Shown here in pieces: positions 25,027 to 35,763 of a stretch of 64,000 nt of DNA (the stretch's first letter is position 1; the number at the start of each line of letters is the position of its first letter). The notes under the pieces are model-generated. The model ran no database searches, was not told the origin of the DNA, and saw only the letters and a list, made by a program, of their open reading frames with translations. The position numbers and the translations under genes were made by a program. Source of the stretch: Streptomyces xinghaiensis S187 (GTDB taxonomy: Bacteria > Actinomycetota > Actinomycetes > Streptomycetales > Streptomycetaceae); NCBI RefSeq assembly GCF_000220705.2, contig NZ_CP023202.1, forward strand, positions 3,410,001 through 3,474,000. Reading direction: 5' to 3'.

Positions 25027-26326
25027 TGTGCTCGCTCAGGACATAGGAAACGGGTGTCTCAAGAGATAGGAAACATTCGCGAGTCTGGCGGCTGTGTCGA
25101 AGGCCAGACTGATCATCACCGCTGTTGTCGTCGAAGGACGGTCCCAGGCCGAGGTGGCCCGGGCCTACGGGGTCTCCAAGGGGTGGGTCTCAAAGCTCCT
25201 CGCCCGCTACCGCATCGAGGGCGAGGCGGCGTTCGAGCCGCGCTCCAGACGGCCGAAGACCTCACCGACCGCGCTCGACACCGAGACCGTCGAGCTGATC
25301 CTCCGGCTCCGCAAGGAGCTGACCGGGCAGGGCCTGGACGCCGGCCCGGAAACCATCGCCTGGCACCTGGCCCACCATCACCAGCGCGCCGTCTCCCGGG
25401 CCACCATCAGCCGCTACCTGACCCGGCACGGGCTCATCACCCCCACACCCGCCAAACGGCCCCGCTCGTCCTACATCCGCTTCCAGGCCGCACTGCCCAA
25501 CGAGACCTGGCAGGCCGACTTCACCCACTACCGCCTCACCGATCCAGCCGGCACCGACACCGAGATCCTCACCTGGCTCGACGACTGCTCCCGCTACGCC
25601 CTGCACATCACCTGCTGGCAACGGGTGACCGGCCCGATCGTCGTGAACACCTTCCGCCGGGCCACCGCCGCCCACGGCATACCCGCCTCCACCCTCACCG
25701 ACAACGGCATGGTCTTCACCACCCGCCTCTCCGGCGGCCGCGGCGGCCGCAACGCCCTGGAACACGAACTGCGCCGCCTGCACATCACCCAGAAGAACGC
25801 CGCCCCCAACCACCCCACCACCTGCGGCAAAGTCGAACGCTTCCAGCAGACGATGAAGAAGTGGCTACACGCCCAGCCCGACCAGCCCGCCACCCTCCCC
25901 CGGCTACAAGCCCTGATCGACCACTTCACCCACGCCTACAACCACCAGCGCCCCCACCGCTCCCTGCCCCACCGCGCCACCCCAGCAGCGATCTACACCA
26001 CCCTGCCCAAAGCCCTGCCCGCCCACAGCCGCGACGCCGACACCCACACCCGCGTCCGCCACGACCGCATAGACCAATCCGGCCTGGTCACCCTCCGCGT
26101 CGGCGGCAGACTCCACCACATAGGCATCGGACGAACCCACGCCCGAACCAGCGTCATCCTCCTCGTCGACGACCTCCACGTCCGCATCGTCAACGCCACC
26201 ACCGGAGAACTCCTGCGCGACCTGACCATCGACCCCACCCGCGACTACCAGCCCCAGCACCCCACCAACACGACGAAACCCCCGAACCCGTAGGTTCGAG
26301 GGTTTCCGATGTCTTGAGACATCACA
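25027..26326 (+). mobile_element. IS481-family insertion sequence in tRNA-Arg 3' end
   Basis: A 1300-bp element. The outer ends match as imperfect 25-bp inverted repeats (20 of 25 positions), both beginning TGTG and ending GGAAAC; the right copy is 26302-26326. A second related copy (25055-25074, TGTCTCAAGAGATAGGAAAC) sits just inside the left end and matches the right end at 18 of 20 positions, probably an extra transposase-binding site. It carries one intact transposase. Identical 15-bp flanks show a recent insertion. Confidence 0.88.
25094..26293 (+). CDS. IS481-family transposase
   Basis: A 399-residue DDE transposase. An N-terminal HTH (RSQAEVARAYGVSKGWVSKLLARYR) and a second HTH (RAVSRATISRYLTRHG) precede the rve-type catalytic core, with Asp in WQADFTHY, Asp in LTDNGMVF and Glu in GKVERFQQTMKKWL, followed by YNHQRPHRSL. 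The frame is full length with no disruption. Start GTG at 25094. The gene fills nearly all of the element. Confidence 0.94.
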   Translation: MSKARLIITAVVVEGRSQAEVARAYGVSKGWVSKLLARYRIEGEAAFEPRSRRPKTSPTALDTETVELILRLRKELTGQGLDAGPETIAWHLAHHHQRAVSRATISRYLTRHGLITPTPAKRPRSSYIRFQAALPNETWQADFTHYRLTDPAGTDTEILTWLDDCSRYALHITCWQRVTGPIVVNTFRRATAAHGIPASTLTDNGMVFTTRLSGGRGGRNALEHELRRLHITQKNAAPNHPTTCGKVERFQQTMKKWLHAQPDQPATLPRLQALIDHFTHAYNHQRPHRSLPHRATPAAIYTTLPKALPAHSRDADTHTRVRHDRIDQSGLVTLRVGGRLHHIGIGRTHARTSVILLVDDLHVRIVNATTGELLRDLTIDPTRDYQPQHPTNTTKPPNP

Positions 26327-26341
26327 GTGCGCGCTCGGCAG
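26327..26341. repeat. Right 15-bp target-site duplication of IS
   Basis: Identical to 25012-25026. This copy holds the acceptor and part of the T stem of tRNA-Arg(ACG), so the tRNA stays complete. Confidence 0.88.
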
Positions 26342-26402
26342 GATTCGAACCTGCAACCTTCTGATCCGTAGTCAGATGCTCTATCCGTTAAGCTACGAGC
26401 GC
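26330..26402 (-). tRNA. tRNA-Arg(ACG)
   Basis: Minus-strand cloverleaf of 73 nt: acceptor GCGCTCG/CGAGCGC with discriminator G, anticodon stem TCTGA/TCAGA with loop CTACGGA (anticodon ACG, the substrate of TadA), T-loop GTTCGAATCC. It is intact despite the IS at its 3' end. A possible -10 (TAATGT) lies about 42 bases upstream (26444-26449). Confidence 0.96.
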
Positions 26403-26546
26403 TTGCTTTCCGGCGTTTCCTGCCGGTCGGCGTTGCGGGAACAACATTACATGACCCGTCGCGTGAGGCGAAATCCATTGTCCGGACCTCGCCCGACCTG
26501 CGGAAACAGCCGTTCGGGGCCCTGGCGCGGACCTGCCGGGACGACG

Positions 26547-26573
26547 GAAGCCCCGGCCGTCGGCCGGGGCTTC
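26547..26573 (-). terminator. Terminator of tRNA-Ser(GCT)
   Basis: A perfect 12-bp stem (26547-26558 with 26562-26573), 3-base loop, located 19 bases after the 3' end of the tRNA on the minus strand. Confidence 0.82.
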
Positions 26574-26592
26574 GATGATCCTGGGGATCGAG

Positions 26593-26682
26593 CGGAGGCT
26601 CCGGGATTTGAACCCGGGATGGGGGGTTACCCCAAACCGCATTAGCAGTGCGGCGCCATAGACCAGACTAGGCGAAGCCTCC
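26593..26682 (-). tRNA. tRNA-Ser(GCT)
   Basis: Minus-strand class II tRNA: acceptor GGAGGCT/AGCCTCC, anticodon stem CCGCA/TGCGG with loop CTGCTAA (anticodon GCT, reads AGC/AGU), long variable arm, T-loop GTTCAAATCC, discriminator G. Confidence 0.97.
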
Positions 26683-27178
26683 ACAACCGCCCGCGTGAGC
26701 GCGAGTGGCGTGTGCAGATGATGGCACAGCCTCATGGGCTGTCACCAATCGGACCCCACGGTACTCGGCGCGCGGGCCTCAGGGCAAAGCCCTTACCGGT
26801 CCGCACCGGCTCCCCGGAGCACGGGACACCGCGGAGACGGCCGCTCTCCCGCACCTCCCGCCCCCGCTTCCGGCCACGCTGTTTCCGGGCGGGGCCGGCC
26901 GTCCCCCGCTCCGCGCACCGGTGTCCGGGCCCGGCGCCCCCGAGCGCCCGGCACCCATACGCCGCGCCCGCCGAGAGCCCCCGCTCACACCGGGCGTGCG
27001 CCCCCCGCGTGGATCAGCTCGTACGTACGGACGCGGCCGGATTGCGCAACGCAACGGCGCCCTCAGCGTTAGGAGAGACGAGGCCGGTGGGTTCTGCCGG
27101 ACCCGTCCGCCCCGGCGGGGACGGCGCGAGAGGCACCGTCCCTTCCCCCTCGCCGTCCACCACACCCCAGGAGACCCC
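26683..27178. other. 496-bp intergenic region without a supported gene
   Basis: Between tRNA-Ser(GCT) and the subtilisin inhibitor. Open frames here are GC-rich filler. Visible: the palindrome CGTACGTACG near 27018 and TTGCGCAA near 27040, upstream of the inhibitor gene; no promoter is clear. Confidence 0.5.
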
Positions 27179-27664
27179 ATGCCGCTCCGCCGTCTCGCCG
27201 CCGGCGCGCTCTGCGCGCTCGCACTCCTCACCGCCGCCCCCGCCGCCAGTGCCGGCGCGCCCCCGTCCCCGCCGTCCCCGCCGTCCTCTCCGGCCGAGCC
27301 GGTGGACGGGTACCGCGTGCCCCCGGCCGGGGAGGACCGGCTGACCATCCTCGTCCGCGACGGCGGCGGCGACCGCGTCCTGGAGGGCGCGTACTCGCTC
27401 GACTGCCACCCGCCGGGGGGCACCCATCCCCGGGCGCGGGCCGCGTGCAAGCGGCTGGACGAGCTCACCCGGTACGGCAGGAACCCGTTCGCGCCCGTCC
27501 CGCCGCGCTCCGACTGCACCATGATCTACGGCGGTCAGGCCACCGCCCGGATCACCGGCTCCTGGGCCGGACGTCCGGTGAACGCCCGCTACAACCGCGT
27601 CAACGGCTGCGAGATCGCCCGCTGGAACCGCCTCCGCCCCGTCCTTCCCGGCGTGGGCCACTGA
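27179..27664 (+). CDS. Secreted subtilisin inhibitor (SSI family)
   Basis: A 161-residue proteinase inhibitor. Signal peptide 1-25 ends ASA; a Pro/Ser-rich linker follows, then the SSI domain with four Cys (SLDCHPPGG, AACKRL, SDCTMIY, NGCEIARW) forming the two conserved disulfides. The reactive-site loop is CTMIYGG with P1 Met115 and P1' Ile116 (Met-Val in classical SSI), so subtilisin-like enzymes are the likely targets. The ATG has AGGAG upstream. Such inhibitors restrain the producer's own extracellular proteases. Confidence 0.92.
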   Translation: MPLRRLAAGALCALALLTAAPAASAGAPPSPPSPPSSPAEPVDGYRVPPAGEDRLTILVRDGGGDRVLEGAYSLDCHPPGGTHPRARAACKRLDELTRYGRNPFAPVPPRSDCTMIYGGQATARITGSWAGRPVNARYNRVNGCEIARWNRLRPVLPGVGH

Positions 27665-28036
27665 CCGGGGCGGCCGGACCCGGCCGGACCGCCTGCGTCC
27701 GGAAACCGTCAGCCCCGGGAACATCCGGGGACACGGAACCGGAGGCACCGCAAGGGGAGCGCGGGCGGCTCCGCACGGGCCGCCCGCCGTCCCCGCCCCA
27801 AGCCGTCCGGCGCCCGCCGGCGGCCTCCGCGGAACCGGCCGGGCACGATCGCACGTCATATGTCCGGTCTACGCGGACCTGGACCGACCAGCACAAGGTC
27901 AACTTCTCCCCTCCCCTCATCCACCGCCGACCGCCGGGCGGCTGCCCGTAGACTCCCTCTAGTGACAGACCGCGGGACGCGCGCCACGATGTCCGGGGCT
28001 GTCGGCAATACGCGGTAACAGGAAGGAAGCGCCGTC

Positions 28037-31000
28037 GTGAGCAGCAGGCCATCCCGAGGCGCTGCTCGCCTCGCCGCCATACTCGACGCACTGCCCGACG
28101 CCCTGTTGCTGGTCAACTGCAACGGCACCGTCGTCAACGCCAACACCATCGCCCTGGAGACCTTCGAGTCGCCCGGTACCGCGCTCGTCGGCCGCGGTCT
28201 GCTCGACCTGCTGCCGTCCTTCGACTCCAAGCGCATCCCCGGTTCGATGCGCCGCCCCGACGAGGACGACGAGGGCCGCACCAAGCCGACGCGGATGCTG
28301 GCCCGGCGCACCGACGGCAGCGAGTTCCCGGTCGAGGTGACCAGCGCGAACCTGGAGGACGGCCGCACGCCGTACGAGTCCGCGTTCGAAGCGGCCTACG
28401 CCGACCACCACCACTACACCGGTGACGAACTGCTGATGCTCGTCGTCCGGGACCTCACCGGCACCCTCGACACCGAAGCCGAACTGGCCCGCCAGCAGCG
28501 CCAGACCGAGATGATCCTGCGCGCGGCGGCCGAGGGCGTCATCGGCGTGGACGGCGAGGGCCGGGTCGTCCTGGTCAACCCCGCCGCCGCGCAGATCCTC
28601 GGCTACCGCGCGAGCGACCTCGGCGGCAAGGAACTGCATCCGCTGATCCACCATTCGCGCGCCGACGGCTCCCCGCTGCCGTTCGAGGAGACACCGCTCG
28701 CGGGCACGCTCAAGTCCGGGCTGAAGCACCGGATGCGCGGCCAGGTGCTGTGGGCGAAGGACGGGCGGCCGGTGCCCGTGGACCTCACCACCGCGCCGGT
28801 GCGGGACGGCGACCAGCTCGTGGGGGCCGTCCTGGCGTTCACCGACCGGCGGCAGTACGACGCCCTCGCCGCCCGGCACGCCCAGCTGCTGGCCGTCCTG
28901 GACCAGTCGCTGCGCGGGCCGCTGGACCAGCTCAGCGGTGAGCTCGGCGGGCTCGCGGCCGACCCGGGCGGACAGCTCTGGCCCGAGGCCAACCAGATCC
29001 TGCACCACCTGGCCGCCGGATACTCCCGGATGACCACCCTCGTCGACAACGTCCTCGCCTATCAGCGGCTCGACACCGGCAAGGAGAAGCTGCGGCGGGA
29101 GCCCGTCTCGATGGACGCGGTCGTCGCGGCCGGTGTCGAGGGCGCGGTCGAGCTGATCGGCCCGGGGCGCGCGCAGTTCGCGGTGCACGCCCCCGCGATC
29201 GAGGCGGAGGTCGACGGCGAGCGGCTGGCCACGGCCCTGGCGCATCTGATCGCGGACGTGGCGGGCGTCGACTCCACGGGCAACACGATGGCCGGGGGCG
29301 GCTCCGGCGACTCCACGATCGTCGTGGCCGCCGCCCAGCGCGGAGAAGTCGTACGGATCGAGGTCCGCGGCCCGTACACGGCGGGCGACCCCGTGCACGG
29401 GCCGATCGTGCGCGGCATCGTGCGGCGGCACGGCGGTGTGCTGCAGACCCACGAGGTGCCGGGGGTGGACGGCAGCGCGTACGTGCTCGAAGTACCGCTC
29501 ACCGCCGATGCCGGTTCCGCCGTCCGGCCGCAGGGCGACGCCGACCGCGACCGGGAGGGGGAGACGGCGGCCACGGTCATGCCGGTGCCGACGGCCCCCG
29601 CGCGCGGCACACCGGACGCGCCCGGAGCCCCCGGCATGCCGAACGCGCGGGCGAGCGCTCCAGCATCCGAAGCCGGTGGCGCCCCGGTCACGGACGGCAC
29701 GGCAACGGCACCGGCCGGCGGCGCCCCGGGCGGCGGGCCCGCGGAGAGCGGTCCGGGCGACGGCGCCGGCACCGCACCCGGCGTTCCGGGGCCGGCCCGC
29801 CCCCGTCGCGGCCCGCGCCGGGAGATCGGCGCGGGCCCGCAGACACCCGCGCGCGCGACGGCGCCCGCGCAGGATGCCGCGCGCCCCCCGGCGCAGGCCC
29901 CCCCGGCGCCCCCCGCCGGCCGGCGGGCCATGCCGGCCCTGCCCCCGGCCGCGGGCGACGCCGCCGGGCAGCAGGGCGGAACGGCCGCGGCCGAACTGCG
30001 CCCGGTCGGCAACGGCCTCCCCTCCCCCGGCGGACCGGCCGCTCCGGCCGGTCCCGCGGCGCCGGGGCAGCCCGCGGCACCACCGCCGTCCGGTGACGCG
30101 GCGGACCCGGCCGCTGCCGCCGCCCGGCCCACCGGCCGGCGCCGCGGTCGTCCCAGCCCCGCCGAGGAGCAGCCCGGCGCGGGTGGTGTTCCCGCGGCCC
30201 CCCAGGCGGAGCCCGCCGCTCCGCAGGGCCGGCGGGCCCGCCACGGCGGGCCCCCTGCCGCCGCACCGGGCGGCGCCGGTCCGGCCGGACCGCAGCAGGG
30301 GCGGCCCGCCCTACCCCCGGCCGCACCGGCGCCCGCGGCCGCTCAGCCGTATCCGCAGCCCGGCGGAGAGCACCCGAGCCCTCCTCCCCACCAGGCCGCG
30401 GTGGCGACGGCGCACGCCGAGTGGCCGGTGCCGCGGGAGAACGTGACCGGCGAGGACGACTACGCGTCCGCGGCGCCCCAGGCCCCGTCCGCGGAGAACG
30501 CTCCGCAGCAGAACCCGGCGGGCCGTCGCGCCCGCCGGGTCCCCGGACCGGCCGCCGAACCGGGCACCGGGGAACCCGTGGCCGGTGCCGGTACGGGCTG
30601 GGGCGCGCAGGCCGCGCCCGGCCCGGCGGCCCTGCCGCGCCCGGCACAGCCCCAGGACGCGCCGGTCCCCGCCGGACGGCCGCAGCCCGGCGGCGGAACC
30701 GCCGCCCCCGCGGCGCAGAGCGGCGCCCTCCCGCAGCAGAGCGCCGGTGCCCCCGCGGGCCGGCGTGCCCGCCGTGCCCTCGCCCCGGGCGACCGGCCGA
30801 TCCCCGAACAGCCCCAGCCGCAGGCCCAGCCCCCGTCGCAGCCCCAGCAGCCGGTGTCCGGGCGGGCACAGCCCGCGCCCCAGGGCCGGCCCGGAACCGC
30901 CGAACCCCCCGCCGCACGGCAGGCGTTCGCGCTGCCGCCCGCCGACGCGGACCGGCAGCCGCCGCCCCCGCCCTCGGGCGCCCCGGCCGTCGCCGTCCCG

Positions 31001-33022
31001 GTGCCACCGGGTCCGGCGGGCTCCCCGCCCACCCCTGCCCCCGGTGGCGGTGCGGGCGGCCCGCAGCCGTACGCACCGGAGAGCGCCGGCGGGCAGCCGT
31101 ACGCCCAGGGCACACCCGCCGCCGGTCCCGGGCAGCAGCCGCGGCAACCCCAGCCGTCACGGCCCCAGCCCGCGCAGCCGTACGAGCAGGAGGCGCACGG
31201 GCAGCTCCCTGCCGGGGCGGACCAGGACCACACCCCTCCGCAGCCGCACCCGCTTCCCACCGGACGCCGCCGCGCCCGTCCCGCGCCCGGCGCCGGACAG
31301 CCCGTGCCGGGCGGCACACCCCCGGCTCCGCAGCCGGCCGCCGCGTCCACCGGGCAGCAGCCGCAGCCCGGTTGGGGCACCGACGGCCGGGGCGGCCACC
31401 CGGCCGCGCCGGCGGCCCCGGCACCTGCCGCCGCCCCGGGCCCCGCCGCGCCGGCGCCCGCCCAGGCACCGGCGTACCCCGGCGGCTGGGGTACGGACGG
31501 ACGGGGAACCGCCGCGGCCGCCGAGCCCGCGGGCGGACAGCAGCGGACCGGTACGCATCCGTACCCGCCGCGGCCCGCCCCGGAGGGCGCCGCCCCGCCG
31601 CCCGGCGGCCCCGCCACCACCGGCCGCCGTGTCCAGCCACCCCAGCGGACGGCCGACGGGCCCGCACAGCCCGCTCAGCCTCAGCCCGCACAGCCCGCAC
31701 AGCCCGCTCCGGCGCGGCAGGCGGCGCCGGAACCGGCACCCCGGCAGCAGACACCGGCGCCTCACCAGGCGCCGCCACCGCCGCAGACACCGCGGCAGCA
31801 GGCCGTACCTCTCCGGCAGCTGCAGCAGCCCGCGCAGCCACAGCAGACACGGCCGCCGGTCACCACCGCCCAGGAGGCGGACACCACGCAGGGGCGCTCC
31901 ATCAGCGTGCGCACGCTCGGCCAAGGTGTGCCGTTCGTCCAGCAGATCGCCGAGCGCAGCCGGGCGCAGCAACAGCCGCAGACCTCTCCCCAGCAGCCGT
32001 CCCCGCAGGCCGTCCCCCAGCCCGGCGGCCGGCGCCGCAAGCTGGCGGCCCCGCCGGAGACGGAGCCCACCGCGGGGACGCCCGCCGCCGCGCCCCCACC
32101 CGGGCGCCCCCGGCAGCAGACCGCCCCGCAGCCGAACCCGCAGCAGCCGCCCCGGCTCCTGGACTCGCAGGGTGACGGCCGCGCCTACGCGATAGGCGCT
32201 CCCCAGGAGGGTTCGGAGGGCCCGGAGCCGCTGGACGGCCCGAACGGCGCGGTCGACGTCACCGACGCGCAGACCGGTCCGCCGCTCGACGACGAGCTGC
32301 CACCGGAGCCGCTGGACAATCCGCGCCGGCTGCTCGTCTGGCCGGTTCCCGACGTGGGCACCCAGCAGGCGCTGAGCGACCGCGGCTACCGCCCGGTCAT
32401 CGTCAACTCCCGCGAGGAGGTGGACGCACAGATCGCCGCCTACCCCGCGGCGCTCTTCGTCGACCCGCTGACCGGGCCGATCACCCGGACCGCGCTGCAG
32501 TCGCTGCGGGCCGCCGCGGTGGCCGCCGAGGTGCCCGTACTCGTGACGGCCGGTCTCGGACAGGCCACGCGGGAGGCCGCCTACGGGGCCGACCCGGCGG
32601 TGCTGCTGAAGGCTCTCGCGCCGCGCGACAGCGAACAGCACCCGCCGCGTGTCCTGCTGATCGAGGAGCGCGACGCGATCGCGGGCGCCCTGACGGCGAC
32701 ACTGGAGCGGCGCGGCATGCAGGTGGCGCGCGCCGTCTCGGACGCCGACGCGGTGACACCGGCGGCGCAGATGCGGCCGAATCTGGTGGTGATGGACCTG
32801 ACGCAGGTGCGCCGCCGCCGGGCCGGCATCGTGGACTGGCTGCGCGCGAACGGGCTGCTGAGCCGCACCCCGCTGGTCGTCTACACCTCGGCCGGTATCG
32901 ACCCGGCGGATCTGCAGCTGCTGAGCACGGGCGAGACGGTGCTCTTCCTGGCCGAGCGGTCGACGAGCCCCGAGGTGCAGGACCGCATCGTCGATCTGCT
33001 GGCGAAGATCGGCGCCAACTGA
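28037..33022 (+). CDS. Giant orphan PAS hybrid sensor with receiver-like C-terminus
   Basis: A 1661-residue cytoplasmic protein. Residues about 8-145 form PAS domain 1 (ARLAAILDALPDALLLVNCN); 160-270 PAS domain 2 (RAAAEGVIGVDGEGRVVLVN); 275-490 resemble a histidine kinase dimerisation/ATPase part but have no phosphoacceptor His motif and no N/G boxes. About 495-1440 is a Pro/Ala/Gln/Gly-rich disordered linker with repeated GRRARR-type basic clusters. 1440-1661 holds two receiver-like domains; the second keeps the phospho-Asp (VVMDLTQ) and Thr (VYTSAG) but lacks the invariant Lys (FLAERS) and has EE for the acidic pair. A GTG start with GGAAGGAAG and a -10 (TAGACT, 27949-27954) precede it. Likely a signalling scaffold. 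Confidence 0.85.
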   Translation: MSSRPSRGAARLAAILDALPDALLLVNCNGTVVNANTIALETFESPGTALVGRGLLDLLPSFDSKRIPGSMRRPDEDDEGRTKPTRMLARRTDGSEFPVEVTSANLEDGRTPYESAFEAAYADHHHYTGDELLMLVVRDLTGTLDTEAELARQQRQTEMILRAAAEGVIGVDGEGRVVLVNPAAAQILGYRASDLGGKELHPLIHHSRADGSPLPFEETPLAGTLKSGLKHRMRGQVLWAKDGRPVPVDLTTAPVRDGDQLVGAVLAFTDRRQYDALAARHAQLLAVLDQSLRGPLDQLSGELGGLAADPGGQLWPEANQILHHLAAGYSRMTTLVDNVLAYQRLDTGKEKLRREPVSMDAVVAAGVEGAVELIGPGRAQFAVHAPAIEAEVDGERLATALAHLIADVAGVDSTGNTMAGGGSGDSTIVVAAAQRGEVVRIEVRGPYTAGDPVHGPIVRGIVRRHGGVLQTHEVPGVDGSAYVLEVPLTADAGSAVRPQGDADRDREGETAATVMPVPTAPARGTPDAPGAPGMPNARASAPASEAGGAPVTDGTATAPAGGAPGGGPAESGPGDGAGTAPGVPGPARPRRGPRREIGAGPQTPARATAPAQDAARPPAQAPPAPPAGRRAMPALPPAAGDAAGQQGGTAAAELRPVGNGLPSPGGPAAPAGPAAPGQPAAPPPSGDAADPAAAAARPTGRRRGRPSPAEEQPGAGGVPAAPQAEPAAPQGRRARHGGPPAAAPGGAGPAGPQQGRPALPPAAPAPAAAQPYPQPGGEHPSPPPHQAAVATAHAEWPVPRENVTGEDDYASAAPQAPSAENAPQQNPAGRRARRVPGPAAEPGTGEPVAGAGTGWGAQAAPGPAALPRPAQPQDAPVPAGRPQPGGGTAAPAAQSGALPQQSAGAPAGRRARRALAPGDRPIPEQPQPQAQPPSQPQQPVSGRAQPAPQGRPGTAEPPAARQAFALPPADADRQPPPPPSGAPAVAVPVPPGPAGSPPTPAPGGGAGGPQPYAPESAGGQPYAQGTPAAGPGQQPRQPQPSRPQPAQPYEQEAHGQLPAGADQDHTPPQPHPLPTGRRRARPAPGAGQPVPGGTPPAPQPAAASTGQQPQPGWGTDGRGGHPAAPAAPAPAAAPGPAAPAPAQAPAYPGGWGTDGRGTAAAAEPAGGQQRTGTHPYPPRPAPEGAAPPPGGPATTGRRVQPPQRTADGPAQPAQPQPAQPAQPAPARQAAPEPAPRQQTPAPHQAPPPPQTPRQQAVPLRQLQQPAQPQQTRPPVTTAQEADTTQGRSISVRTLGQGVPFVQQIAERSRAQQQPQTSPQQPSPQAVPQPGGRRRKLAAPPETEPTAGTPAAAPPPGRPRQQTAPQPNPQQPPRLLDSQGDGRAYAIGAPQEGSEGPEPLDGPNGAVDVTDAQTGPPLDDELPPEPLDNPRRLLVWPVPDVGTQQALSDRGYRPVIVNSREEVDAQIAAYPAALFVDPLTGPITRTALQSLRAAAVAAEVPVLVTAGLGQATREAAYGADPAVLLKALAPRDSEQHPPRVLLIEERDAIAGALTATLERRGMQVARAVSDADAVTPAAQMRPNLVVMDLTQVRRRRAGIVDWLRANGLLSRTPLVVYTSAGIDPADLQLLSTGETVLFLAERSTSPEVQDRIVDLLAKIGAN

Positions 33023-33151
33023 CCGGCCGAACCCGGTTCCCGCTCCGAGCGGGCCGCCCGGCCCGGCGGCCGCGCCCGTTGCCGTTGCCGTGTCCCCGAG
33101 GCCGCTTCCCGACCGGCGCCCGGGGGATCCCGCGACGGCCCCGACACGACA

Positions 33152-33198
33152 GGCCGCCGCCACCCCGCCCGTGGGCGGAGCGGCGGCGGCCGTTTTTT
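33152..33198. terminator. Rho-independent terminator with T-run
   Basis: A 10-bp outer stem (33152-33161 with 33182-33191), inner CCGCCC/GGGCGG pairs, then TTTTTT at 33193-33198. It is the only classical T-run terminator in the window and lies between two convergent genes, oriented for the PAS gene. Confidence 0.88.
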
Positions 33199-33228
33199 CG
33201 CGATCCGGCGCCGGGGGCCGGGCCCCGG

Positions 33229-34878
<1,650 letters not shown>

Positions 34879-35023
34879 CGTCGGCCTCCCGGGGCAGCGG
34901 TTACGCAGCGGTAATGTGCCGCTGATTCTGCGGCCATACCACTCGGTATGTCACTACCCCTGAGGTAACGCTTCTGCAATCCGGCCGCCCCCGGGGTCCC
35001 CCACCGGTCTGTGCGGCCGCGGG

Positions 35024-35548
35024 TCAGTCGCGCACGGGCCGCAGCTCCGGGTCCTCCCGCAGCTTGGCCAGCGCCCGGGAGACCGCGCTCTTGACGGTGC
35101 CGACGGAGACCCCGAGCACCTCGGCGGTCCGCGCCTCGCTCAGGTCCTCGTAGTACCTGAGGACGACCATGGCCCGCTGGCGGTCGGGCAGCCGCATCAC
35201 GGCACGCCACATCGCGTCGCGCAGCACCTGCTGCTCGGCCGGGTCCGGCCCGGGGACGGCCTCGCGCTCCGGGAGCTCGGCGCAGGCGAACTCGTCGATC
35301 CGGCGCTTGCGCCACTGGGAGGTGCGGGTGTTGATCAGGGCGCGCCGGACATAGCCGTCCAGCGCCCGGTGGTCCTGTATCCGCTCCCACGCGACATAGG
35401 TCTTGGTCAGCGCGGTCTGCAGCAGGTCCTCGGCGTCGCACGGGTCCGGTGTCAGCGAGCGGGCGGTGCGCAGCAGCACCGGCCCGCGGGCCCGTACATA
35501 GGACGTGAAGTGGGTCGCGGTCGCACTGGTGCGGACTGGCGTGGTCAT
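35024..35548 (-). CDS. SigE-family ECF sigma factor
   Basis: A 174-residue ECF sigma factor of the actinobacterial SigE-like family (SigE family in databases, not S. coelicolor SigE itself). Region 2 is residues 12-85 (FTSYVRARGPVLLRTARSLT, AEDLLQTALTKTYVAWERI) and region 4 is 110-165 (LPDRQRAMVVLRYYEDLSEARTAEVLGVSVGTVKSAVSRAL). No anti-sigma gene with a membrane helix lies beside it. Start ATG at 35548. Confidence 0.9.
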   Translation of the reverse strand: MTTPVRTSATATHFTSYVRARGPVLLRTARSLTPDPCDAEDLLQTALTKTYVAWERIQDHRALDGYVRRALINTRTSQWRKRRIDEFACAELPEREAVPGPDPAEQQVLRDAMWRAVMRLPDRQRAMVVLRYYEDLSEARTAEVLGVSVGTVKSAVSRALAKLREDPELRPVRD

Positions 35549-35763
35549 GGCTCAACGCTAGGAGCGGGCTCACCGCGGCGGATCGCCCGCAGGTGCCGAA
35601 GCCGCGTCCGCCTCAGGTTGTAGGGGTGTACTCAGGTGCACCCCCTCCGGGTGGAGAGCGTCGTCCCCCGGGATCGGGACAGCCGGGAGCGAGGACCGCG
35701 GTCCGGGCCGGCCGTTTCCGGGACGGCGGGACGCCGCGGGGACGGAGAAGGGCGGTGGCCGGC

